The translations under genes and the position numbers were made by a program. This document shows, piece after piece, positions 11,501 through 23,500 of a stretch of DNA of 64,000 nucleotides (position 1 is its first letter; each line of letters opens with the position of its first letter). This stretch comes from Ceratopteris richardii (taxonomy: Eukaryota; Streptophyta; Polypodiopsida; Polypodiales; Pteridaceae), in the NCBI GenBank assembly GCA_020310875.1, contig CM035416.1, positions 74,423,983 through 74,487,982 of the forward strand, written 5' to 3'. The notes beneath the pieces were generated by a model, which was given only the letters and a program-made list of their open reading frames with translations, was not told the origin of the DNA and did no database searches.

Positions 11501-14500
11501 TCAACTAAATGGAATTGCAGAGAGGAGAAACAAGACATTGGTTTGATCAACCCGAACAATGCTTGAAGAGAAGAAGTTGCCACATTATCTATGGGAAGAA
11601 GCTATTTCAACTCTTGTGTACCTTGTCAATAGACTACCGTCCAAATCACTTCAAGGTATGACTCCTTATGAAGCATGGCATGGAAGAAAACCTAGTCTTG
11701 GACATTGCAAGGTTTTTGGTTGTTTAGCTTACGTTCATGTACCATCACAAAATAAGAGGTAAGCTAGATGAAAGGGCAACAAAGGCAGTGTTTATTGGAT
11801 ATGATTCAACTCAGATGGGTTACAGGTTCTTCAATCCTTCAACCACGCAATTCACTACAAGTAGAGATGTTGTGTTTGAAGAACACAGGTCTTGGTATGA
11901 TGAAGACAAACAAAAGGTAACACTACCATATGATCTTGATTCTGACTCTCATCAAGTAGGATGCAAGCATGATACACAGGTCCAGGATCCAAGAAGCGAT
12001 ACAGACGTTGACCAAGATGAAAGAGAAAAGGATTACAAGCTATGGAAGTCAAGAGGCAAAGCAAAGATGCAAGAGGTTGGAGAATGCTCCAAACAAGCAC
12101 CTAGAAGATCAGCAAGAGACAAGAAACAACCAGAAAGGTATGGATATGATTCCACATTCGTTACGAAGCATTCAATCTACTTGGCAAAAGACTCTATTTC
12201 AGAGGAACCCTCAACCTATGAAGAGGCAAAGGGAAACCCTAATTGGGAAAAGGCCATGAACGAAGAGATAGATGCATTGAAGGAGATGGACACTTGGGAT
12301 TTGGTTCCAATATCGTCGAATCAAAAGGTAATTGGTTGCAGATGGGTATATAAAGTTGAAAGAAATTCAGATGGATCAGTTTGCAGGTACAAGGCAAGAT
12401 TAGTTGCCAAAGGATGCTCACAAACTCATGGTATAGACTATGAGGAAATGTTAGACTCAAGATATGACTGGCAGGAGATGGTTGAACCACACCCTAAGAG
12501 AGAGGATTAGGAAGTAATCCTCAACCATGGCTTTTGGGGCAAGTGGTTAGCCCATCATACTCCTAGCTGATAGGTCTTGAGTTCAAATCCCACAATTGGT
12601 ATCAGAGCATAGGAAGTAGGCTTGGGCGAAGTTGAAGGAAGGCGCGCGCGTCGATTTCAAAAGGTGAGTTCACCATAGATTAGAGTCTATCTCCCAATCC
12701 GTAAGTCGGATTTAGACATGTAATATACCGTTGGAAAGCTCTCGGAACGAGCAATCCAATGGAGACACTAGATTGGGGATCCAAGATACCTAACATGGGT
12801 GAGAACCAGGTTCAAGAGACTGAGGTTGAGAGCAAGGCAAGTCCGTAGGCTAGTTGCCAAGAAGCAGAAAGGCAAGGTTCAAGATACCAAGGTTGAGAGC
12901 AAGGCAAGTCCGTAGGCAAGTGGCCAAGAAGCGGAAAGGCAAGGCTCAAGACACCAAGGTTGAGAGAAAGGCAAGTCTGTAGGCAAAGTGGCCAAGAAGC
13001 GGAAAGGCAAGGCTCAAGAGACCAAGGTTGAGGACAAGATGGTTCAAGAGACTGTGCAAGGGTGAGGACATCAATCCAAGGGGAGAGCAAGGATTGATCA
13101 TTGAGGACAATGATCTCTAGAAGGGGAAGAGAGTGTTAGACTCAAGATATGACTGGCAGGGTTGAACCACACCCTAAGAGAGAGGATTAGGAAGTAATCC
13201 TAAACCATGGCTTTTGGGGCAAGTGGTTAGCCCATCATACTCCTAGCTGGTAGGTCTTGAGTTCAAATCCCACAGGAAACATTCTCACCAGTTGCAAAGA
13301 TGACTACAATCAGGACATTGATAAATGTAGCTGCTACAAGGAATTGGAGACTCCTCCAACTTGATGTGAAAAATGCATTCTTAAATGGTTGGATAAGTGA
13401 AGAGGTATACATGTCACAACCATCAGGTTTTGAAAACCCTAATCATCCATCTTATGTTTGCAGACTTAAGAAAGCATTGTATGGATTGAAACAAGCTCCT
13501 AGAGCTTGGAATTACAGGTTGGTTACATATCTTCAAGTTCAAGGATTCAAAGCTAGAAGCTCAGATCCTTCTCTATTCCCTTCTCTATTCATCAAAAGGG
13601 ATCACAATGAGGTTATCTATCTATGTGTATATGTAGATGATATTATTGTGACAGGTGATGATCTAAATGGCATTCAAAGGATCAAGAGACAAATGCAAGA
13701 GAAGTTCAAAATCAGTGACCTAGGTGAGCTCACATATTTCCTAGGTATGCAGGTGATATATACAGATGAAGGAATGTATTTGACTCAAAGAAGATACATT
13801 CAGGATCTTCTTCTCAAGTTCAAAATGGAGAACACTAAACCTACAGGTACACCTTTGGAGATGAATCATAAACTTAGTGTTTATGAAGGTGAGAAAATTG
13901 AAGACATTAAAGAGTATCAAAGCTTGGTAGGTAGCTTGATATATGCTACTCATACAAGGGCAGATATCTCATATAGTGTGGGAGTGCTTAGTCAGTTCAT
14001 GCACTCACCGAGAAGACCACACATGGATGCGGCTAAGAGAGTACTTAAGTATCTCAAAGGTACAATCAACAAAGGTATATTCTATCCTTACTCTTCAGAT
14101 TTGGATATCAAAATCTACTCAGATGCAGATTGGACAGGAGCTAAGGATGATAGAAAAAGTACATCTGGTTACTTAGCATTTGCAGGTTCGAAGCTAGTGT
14201 CATGGAGTTCCAAGAAGCAACCAACAGTTGCTTTATCCTCAACTGAAGCAGAGTACAGAGGCTTGACCATAGCAACTCAAGAGGCAATATGGTTAAAAGC
14301 ATTGTATACAGATTTGGGACTTGTGAGTTCCAAACCTCACATATTTGGAGATAATGTAAGTTCCATGCATCTAGCGGCAAATCCTATTTTCCATGCGAGA
14401 ACCAAGCACATAGAAGTCCATTACCACTTCATCAGGGAGAAACTCATGGCAAAGGAGATTGACATTTCTTTTGTTCCAACTGAAAAGCAAGTAGCAGATA

Positions 14501-17500
14501 TGATGACGAAGGCACTTGATGGAATAAAGCTTTGTAGATATGACGAAGGCACTTGATGGAATAAAGCTTTGTAGATATGACGAAGGCACTTGATGGAATA
14601 AAGCTTTGTAGATTCAAAGCTATGGCAGGTATTCAACCTATCAGAGAATGAAGACTCAAGCATACTTTAGCTTGAGGGGAGCTGTTGGAACACAAAGCTT
14701 ACACTATGCTTGACGTGGATTTGATCTACATCAAAGGCTATCGCGTCGAAAGAATATCTGTTGGAGAGTTCTTTTTCATATGCTCATTTATTGTATTTTT
14801 TTTGAGAGATTTTTGATGGCTCATTTACCGTTGTAAAAGCCTTGAGCTTTACACATGTAAAGGTAGAAATATAGAGCCAAAATCCAACGAATTTGTGGTG
14901 GTTGAAGTTGCATTCAATCAACCAATCAATCACCTAAAAGTAGATCAAAGTAGATCTTCACTTTTCCTAGATTGTAGGAAAGTGAATTGATTCCCTCCAA
15001 CAACCATTCCCACCTTCATTTGAATTCAAATTCAACTTGTAAAAGTCGTGGAACACTCCTAGAGGCTCTATAAAGACTTGAAATCACTTGTACATTACAT
15101 GGAAGCAATATACATACACTTGTGACCATCATTGTATTGCTCCTTCAATTCTCTGCAACATCTTCTTCGCCAACAGTAATCTTGCAGAGGCTGCTGCTCT
15201 CTCTCCAGAGCTCCAAATTGAGTGCAAGATGACTCATTGGAAAGGTATAAGTGTCTAGTTTATGCCTATAAATTTTCAAAGCATTTGGTTCAGTAGATTG
15301 GGAGAAATCTGAGTTTTTCTGTCTCGGGGTCAATCTCTACGTATTCCTGAAAAATAGGAAGTACCACCGGTGAATGTCGCATTCATTCCTATAGCATATT
15401 TTGCTTATTCCTTATACTTTTGTGCATTCCATACACTCAACCCTATGTGTATCACTCCCATAAAAGGATTTTTTCTAATTGTAATCACGCTGGTCACTAT
15501 GGGCATTTGAAGTTCATTGTCTCTTCCATAGATAATAAGGTTTTTGAGCTAGTCGACCCACGAACCTATCTGTTTTGTATCGACTCATTCTCCTTGATGC
15601 TCCAAAGTACATAGTGTGTTTCTTTGCACTTATTATATGCTCATAAGGTCTATTTGAGTTTCCATAAGTTCAAGGGAAGGTCTTGTGCCGGTTGGCTTGA
15701 CCGAACTTCATCGCTTCGAAACGTACTTTTCTACCTTCTACAAGCTTCTCCAAGTTTTTTCAGCTTGTACTTCTAAGATTGCACGAAGTGAAAGCAAAGG
15801 TTCATGGCCTCGATCCTCCACACCATCACATGCTGAAGTAAGTCATGTGAACACTTCATATGATTTGCCATCTACTAATATATTTATGAAAGCAAGCTTG
15901 CAAAAGCAAGCAATGGAAGTGGCCACCATGAGATGACTAAATTTTTCATCCAATGTGGCATTCCATTCAATGTTGCTCATACCCCTGCATGGAAGAGATT
16001 GATAAATGCTTCCAGCAAAATAGGTGCACCATGGCAAGGACCATCAGCAAAAGTATTGAGAACAAAGTTACTAAAGAAAAGACTAATCTTGAGACAGATT
16101 TGCTTTCTTTGCGGATGACATGGCAAAAGTATGGCTGCTCTATATTGTGTGATGGATGGTCGGATATAAGAAAAAGAAGTGTGTACAATATTTAGTATCT
16201 TCATGTAAGGGCACAATGTTTCTTCGTGCCATGCTTGATTTTCAGCCCGGTACTACTGTCATAGGTATGATTCATGACACATGTTTCAACTTTCATACAT
16301 ACTTTCTACTTATTGATACTATGAACTAGATAGATCATAGTTTATAAATCATGATCCATATTTCATCTTTTATGGTATCAATGATCATGCATGCAATGTG
16401 CATGATGCATTAGCATCATGCACATTGCATGCATAATGTATATATTTATAAGTTATAACTTATTACTTAGAAGTTAGAACTTAGAACTTAGAAATTAGTA
16501 CTATGCAATGTGCGTTTACTATTTAATGGTCATTGGTTATGTAATTGTGCAATTGCCAATTATGATGCAGGTGACTTTATCTATAGACATGTGTGAGAAG
16601 CCATTACTAAAATCGGTCCCGAGAACATGGTGCAGTTATTACAAATTTGTAATGATGATTGATCAAGCTCAAATGTGTACACATGTCACATAATGTCATT
16701 GAAGTTTGAAATGATCCTTGATTTTTGAAATTGCCATGTAGGTTGTCACAAATAATGGATCCAACTGTATATCCATGGCCATATGTTACAAGAAGAGTAT
16801 CCTAAGATAACTTGGATTCCATGTGCCTCTCATAGCCTTGATTTGATGATGGAAGATATTGAGCAATTATCTTGGATGAGAGTTGTGCTTGAGAAAGCAA
16901 AATTCATTATGCGATTTGTTACCAACAAGCCCAAACTTCTAAATATATTTAGGGCAAGCTCTTCAGTGCAATTTCAAAAACCTTCAGTTACTCGTTTTTG
17001 TTACATGTTTCTTGTTCCCGAATGAGTACTCAGGGTTTGAAAGGATCTACTACACACAGTGGTTGCAGAGGAATGGTATAGTATCCAAGTAAAATCAGGT
17101 GACACATTGTACACTGAGTTCTCCAAAATAGTGATGGGAGATGAGCAGTTTTGGAAAATGGGTGAGATTATTATGCATGCTCTGAAGCCTCTTCATAGTG
17201 TGATAAGGATCACGGACATGGAAGAAAGCACTCTAGGCCTTATATATGAGTATGTAGTTCGTATTGGAAAATGCATTGAGAAGGTAGAAGGGTTGATGGA
17301 GAATGAGTAAGTATTTTTGTTTTTTGTTTTTCTCTTGAATATTTATTTTTAAGACCCATCATTCATGGTTCATGAATCATGATAATGGACGATGGACATT
17401 GAACATTGATGTTTATGTCTTTCTCTTCTGGGAAGAATGAGCTCTTAGAATGTGTGAGAAGTTAGAAGGAAATGGGATTGGTTTCATAAACCAATCCATG

Positions 17501-20500
17501 CACTTGCACATCTTCTACATCCGTTATGGCGTAATGAAGAGGTATACTTAGATAATGAATTGGAAAATAATTGGCTCACAATGTGAAAATGTGGACAGGA
17601 AATGATGTGCAGATGATAGAACAGCTAGAGAAAGAGCGATGTGCATTTTGTACGAGTGAGAAGTATTTTGGGAACCCCACAACACACTTATGAGAGAACC
17701 AGCTTGCACCAGTGACATGGTGGGAAAGATTTGGCTTGAGCACACCTTTATTGGTATATATTTAACTTTTATAATATGTTACATCATACATGTCTTTGTA
17801 TTATCATTTATGTGAATTGTAATTTTATAAATTACAACTAACATTAAACTTTGCATATGTATTATGTAGAGAAAGCTTGCTATCAAAGTCTTATCACAAA
17901 ATTGTAGCACTGGCCCGGTGGAAAGGAATTGGAGCACTTTGGCTCTATTCCACACAAAAAAGAGAAATAGGTTGAGTTCATAGCAACTTGAGAGACTGGT
18001 GTATTGCCATTGTAATCTCAAGTTGCTAGAAAAGAAAGACAATTACACACATCCACTTCAGCTATATGATTATATCATGAATCATGATCCCTTTAATTGT
18101 GTAACGTGTCATAGCTTATAACTTGTAACTTATCTTTCATTTGTATTTATAAATTATAGGTAAATGTGGATACTATTGACATATCAAATGTCAAGGATAT
18201 TCCAAAGATATCCCATGAGGAAAAGGACATTTATTCTATGCTCTTTAAAGAGGAACAGAGGTTTGTTCGACAAACCTGAAGCAAAACCAATGACCACTAG
18301 GGCAAAGACATGTGGTGAGTACATCGTGATTTGTGATTCATGAATCATGTTTCAAATTCAAATTCAGTTTCTTACATGTTTTTTTTTTTCCTTTTATGCA
18401 AAAGGTGACATGACGGGGGCATCCACTTCTCGTCATCCTCACAAATTTGCATCTCGATGAGGACATGGCCGTAGAGGTGCTAGTACAAGTCTGCACATTG
18501 ATGGGCCGGAGGATTGAGAAGAGATCTCTACAAACTCACAATCAGATGAGGATTCAGACGAGGCTGCAGCCACTATAGCAACACAATTTGGACGTGATTC
18601 CCATTCAACGTCATCCTCATGGACTAGCACTTTCGATGAGGATGAGGATGACGATCATAATGAGGATTTGTCTAGAGATTCATCACTTTAGTGTAGACTC
18701 TAGACTCTAGAGTGTCTATATATTTTGATATTTATACGAGGCTTGACTCTTGAGCCTTGAGGCCTCGGCCCTAGGGCCATGACATTGATGATTGGACTCA
18801 TATATCATCATTGATGATCACTATGTATACACTATTACACTTACAGTATGATCATTGATGTGTCATGTTACCATGTATGATGTTTTTTATTCTTGAGTCT
18901 TGACTCTTGACCCTTCTATTATCTATGTCCAAAATTCAAATTTCACATCATAATTTTATTTCAATTTCTTAGACATGCATGATGCACATTGCATAAATGA
19001 ATTTAATATTTTGCATACATGACACTTTTGCACACATGACACTATACACAATAGTAAATACATATGTCATATATGGTGTTGCACATTGCAATTTCCACAT
19101 TTCTTACATAATGCACAATGCACATGCATAATACATACATGGCACATGCACATTGACATTGCACATGGCACATGGCACCACAGTAATTTGTATCATGATT
19201 CAAAGTCCATACTATCTAGTATCATCTATGTTAGAACGTAAAACTTAAAACTAACAAAAACATGAAAATTTCAAATTTTATTTTTGGCCTAAACGATTAA
19301 ACGTTTCAATCGTTTAAATCGCGATTTTTATTCGCAATTAAATTCCTCCCTTTGTACTATGACATACATACATACCTTCAGGCATGCAGGCATGTATGAT
19401 GTATGTATGCATGTGCATATGTATGTAGTAGAGTGTGCAAAGGTTTGCACCCTAACAAGCTACAAATAGTAGTACAACTGATACACAACATTCCTTAAAC
19501 TACTTCATGCGGTCACTTTCCCTTTGGAGGACATTTACATTGTATGTATGAAATAAAGATCATATTTTTCTGCTATCCAATAGGAGAGCAGGTATGCATG
19601 CAAGCTGTGACCTGCTGCACCATACCTTCTTGCAAGCATTCCTTCATAACCTTGCATGCTCTTTCAAGTCGTAACTTAACGGCTTATGAGAATCTTATGT
19701 GCATGCTTGTTTCAAGTCATAGATTTAGAGTTTCGGAGAATCTTGGAAGTCCGCTGCTGCTGTTCCTGATGTTTTCAAGTTCATCCCACCTCGTCAGAAC
19801 TGATCTCTGCTTCTCAGCTTGTCACTCAACTTCGACTGGTCTTCAATAAGCTACAGTAAGCACATTCCCTGTCTAGACTCCTGTTCATCATCTTTTCTTG
19901 CATTACAATTCTTTTTATTCTGTTATGCTTAAACCAGATTTTGTACAGACTCTTCTTTTAATTTTTGTTCTTGCTTTTCAGTATGTTTTCTTCTGTTATG
20001 CTCGATCGAGATCTTCTTCAGGCACTAGCCTACCTCTCTACATTGTGTTAAGTGTTCCTTATGCAGAGCAGTAGTTTTACAGTGCTTGGTGTTCCATTTC
20101 TCTGTTCATGGTTAGGATTTGTAACTCAAGTTCTTATTCATTGTCAGCTCGTACTCTATTTATTATTTAGCACTTTTTTCCTTGTCTTTCCTTGGGATTC
20201 TATCTGTCATTTTCTATCTTCTTCCTGCAAGTTACAATGAATGGTGATCATGCTGTGGCTTCAATGTCAGAAGTTAACATGTCTAATGATTGTAATAATA
20301 TGGTATCCCCAATAAGGAAAATCGTATGAGAAGGTCTAATAGAAACCCTCACCTGGCATGGGAGGTTAAGGTTTCAAATGCTCTATAAAAAATTGCACCA
20401 AACGCATTTGACTTCCATTACAAAGGAGCAGTATATTTCAAGAAAATTAAGGTCAGGGATTGGTATTGAACAACAGTTGGACAAACTATTTCCAACATGA

Positions 20501-23500
20501 TGCGGTAGAAGACATTTACTACTCAGGTCAAGGTTTGTATGAACTTAGCTGGAAGGTGGTCACAAACCATGATGTTTAAGAAAATCATTGTGCGATGCCA
20601 CTTTTTGGTGGATAGGCATATGTTTTCCCATGGAAACTAGTATGTTAGATTTGGGAGGAGTTTCCCCATGCCTGCCCTATATGGGTTAATTTTATGGTGG
20701 TACAGAGCTTTCTTGAATGGCGATTTGCAAAAAGAGGTTTATGTGAAGCAACCTCCTAGATTTGCCGTGAAAGGGCAAAAGCATATGGTTTGTCGCTTGC
20801 ATAGAGCATGGTATGGTCTCAAGCAAGCTCCACGTGTATGGTATGACAAAATCCATAAGCACTTTATTTCTCTTGGCTTCACATGTAGTCCCATTGAAAG
20901 CACACTCTATGTATGCAAAGATGGGGCTGACGTTACAATGCCTTGTTCTTTATGTTGATGACATACTCTTGAATGGGTCATGTGATGCAAAACTTGATAT
21001 CCTTATGGCTTGTTTGCAACATACTTTTGATGTCACTTATTTAGGTCTTTTGAGCTACTATCTTTGCATCCAATTTGTATATGTTGAGGGGGAAATTGTT
21101 ATGCATCAAGCAAAATATGTTGAAAAGCTACTTCAGCGTTTTCACTATGAGGATTGACACTTCTCTTTATCGGCGAGCCATGGGATGTCTTATATATACA
21201 TGTAACACAAGACCGGATGTACAGTATGTAGTTTCCCAATTGAGTCGATCCATGCATAGCCTTGGCACTAAGCATCAACAAGCGGTGAAACGTGTCTTTA
21301 GATATCTCAAAGGCACTTTGAGTTTAGGTCTCTTTAAACGCAGAGATATTCAGCCATCCTTGTATGCTTTTACAAATGGTGATTGGGTTGGTTGTTATGA
21401 TACTCACATGTCCACTAATGGTAATTACCTTTTCTTTGGAGGCTCATTCATATCTTGGTTGAGAAAGAAGCAACCTACAGTGGCGACATCGAGGTGTGAA
21501 GTTGAGTACAGGGCAATTTTAACAGCTAAAGTTGAGTGCATATGGTTGAGATGCCTGTTGATGGATCTTTGCATGGAGATTTATGCTCCTATGCATATTC
21601 TCACTCATAGTTAGAACTTAGAGTGCATTGGTTGTTGCACGAAATCCAGTGTTTCATGGACGAACCAAATATATTGACGTGCATTATCACTATATGAGAG
21701 AGTGCCTTCATGCATGAGATATTGATTTGATATATGTGCCTACACAAGATAATATGGAAGACATATTCACCAAAGCTCTTCCACGAGAAAAGTTTGAAGC
21801 TTTTCAAAAGCCTTTAGGCTTATTGCCTAGTCGGGGCTGATCTGTCACTCCTTGTATGTGTTCACATCATTCGCTCCAAGGGGGGTTTGTTACACTTATG
21901 TGTTCCTCGAGTAACTTTGATGTGAACCTTTTCCCCATACATAGGAACTTTTTACTCTAGTGTTGGCTAGAGGTTTTTTTTCCATGTTACCACATACATG
22001 ATATACTCATATGTAGTGGTATTTTTGTACTTAGGGATATTATTCAGCTTACTTCACTTATGTTCATCATCAATAGAGAGCTTCACCATCCGTCTACCTT
22101 CTCAGTGTCTTGTTGTGTTTGTGCTCCTTGTGTGTGCTTCTTGTGTGTCTCTCGCACTTTTACACACACCCAACTTATGGATCTTCCATGTTATCTCTAG
22201 GATAACGTAGTTATTGTTGGTAGAGAGCTTGGGAAGATATTATATGCATTGTTTCCCCTCGTTTCTCTCTAATCGACATGGGGTGTGCATTATGCAGGAA
22301 ATAAATTGTTTTCCCATTGTGATAAGCCGGAATACTCTCTCATTCTTGCCCCATTCTTCATGCAAACGAGATACCCATGACTCCAACATATCCCGGTAGT
22401 GTGGTACAAGTGACACAGATTTTTGGGAACTTTGTACACTAGCTTTGAGAACCTTCACAAAGAACACTCAAACAAACTTTCCTATTAAAGAACAGCCACT
22501 ACAAAACAAGGGAAAGATTGTACACAAGGGAAAAATGGTGATTGAACAACTAATATCCAATCCTCCATCTTATCATTCTGATTTGCTTGTCAGTCCTTCG
22601 TCATCACAAAAGCAAAAGCCACCTGGCGTCACCAACAATAACGGATGGAAAAGGTTCGACTCACATCTATGAAGATTGTCACATCAAACATCCAAGGTCT
22701 AGGTACCCACGAAAATTGAAAATGATATGATCTTGGTTTGAAAGAAGCAACATGGACATTTGTTGCATACAAGAACATAACTCCATCCAAAAAAGAATGT
22801 TCTATAAAATGCACTACTGATTATTGGATACATGGTTATTACTAATGGGAATCTGACTTCTTACTTCTAACCGGATTTAGATTTTCGACAAGTCAACTGA
22901 AATATTTCTAATGCCTGCAGATGCAACCTTCTTCTCATCATAAAATTGATAAATTGAAAACTATACACATCATAAAAAGTCTTTAGAGTCTAAACAGATT
23001 CAGACAAGAAACAAGAGTAAAAGACAATGATTATGAAGCAAGAGTGTCAAGTTTATAGACTATGAAATTAATGATGATTTATGATAATTCGTTAGATCTT
23101 CATAATAAGCATGAAACATCATCCATGAATGTGTGAAGATATCAATCATGATTATGGTCAACATGCTTTTCTTCTATATCATCATCATGTGCAAAGAAAC
23201 AATCCTCATGTTCATGTACAAAGTCCTCACGCTCTCTTTTCCCTTGCAATGAGAGAAGTTTATCATCATCTTTTTCTTTTTCATTCATTTCTAGAGTTTC
23301 TTCCATCTTCTCAAACCCTCTCTTTAATTTAACGTGCAAGCAATATATTTATATGGACATCAATTCTTTTATGTTCTATGGAAGAAGGCTGAAGCTTTCT
23401 CCTCAATTTGGTATGTATCAAAGAAAAACTACTCCAATTTGTTTCACAAGGAGAATAACAAGTTCCTTGTGAAAAGAACATGAAAAACAAGAGATTGCAA

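Larger units (their letters stand above)
4707..15762 (+). mobile_element. Copia-1 LTR retrotransposon (fossil), nested in hAT-2
   Basis: The full-length layout is preserved: 5' LTR (split by hAT-1), a primer site TGGTATCAGAGC at 9543 (initiator-Met tRNA type), gag from 9564, protease with DSGCSNHV near 10625, integrase near 11020-11760, reverse transcriptase with YVDDIIVTG near 13640, RNase H to about 14600, a purine-rich tract, and the 3' LTR. The 5-bp target duplication GCTTG is present at 4702-4706 and 15763-15767, and it falls inside the hAT-2 transposase. The two LTRs differ by only a few per cent by eye, so it is moderately young. The element is broken: it carries two foreign insertions (hAT-1 and a TRIM) and about three or four smaller breaks. 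Confidence 0.92.
4429..18691 (+). pseudogene. hAT-2 transposase pseudogene, split by Copia-1
   Basis: From the ATG the frame gives a BED-type zinc finger (CNYCEG, then a region around LIGLKGGGIGKCTKVP). After the Copia insertion the text resumes with the region before DUF659, then KYGCSILCDGWSDIRKRSVY, the DUF659 / RNase H-like core, and VTNNGSNC. Near 17900 come VERNWSTLALFHTKKRNRL, the C-terminal dimerisation domain, and an acidic, serine-rich tail ending SRDSSL at 18691. Intron-like gaps separate the blocks. A base shift lies in the BED region (around 4480), and stop codons occur in the DUF659 and C-terminal blocks. Domain order matches hAT-1, so both belong to the same broad BED-DUF659-dimerisation class, but this copy cannot make a working enzyme. 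Confidence 0.8.
3957..19361 (+). mobile_element. hAT-2, old autonomous-type hAT transposon interrupted by a Copia element
   Basis: The two ends form imperfect inverted repeats: CATAGGACAAAAAA on the left, and CATAGTACAAAGGG on the right when reverse-complemented. Both are followed within about 100 bp by AT-rich segments with ATCGCGATTT. Removing the Copia element and one GCTTG leaves about 4.3 kb, a normal size for an autonomous hAT. No clear 8-bp target duplication could be seen, so the exact ends are tentative. The transposase inside is badly decayed, making this the oldest layer of the nest. Confidence 0.65.

Noticed and set aside
12530-12600. tRNA-like B box (GAGTTCAAATCCC) as a tRNA gene, also at 13205-13274
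   Set aside because: It is the end of the TRIM LTR; no cloverleaf or A box at the right distance could be drawn with confidence.
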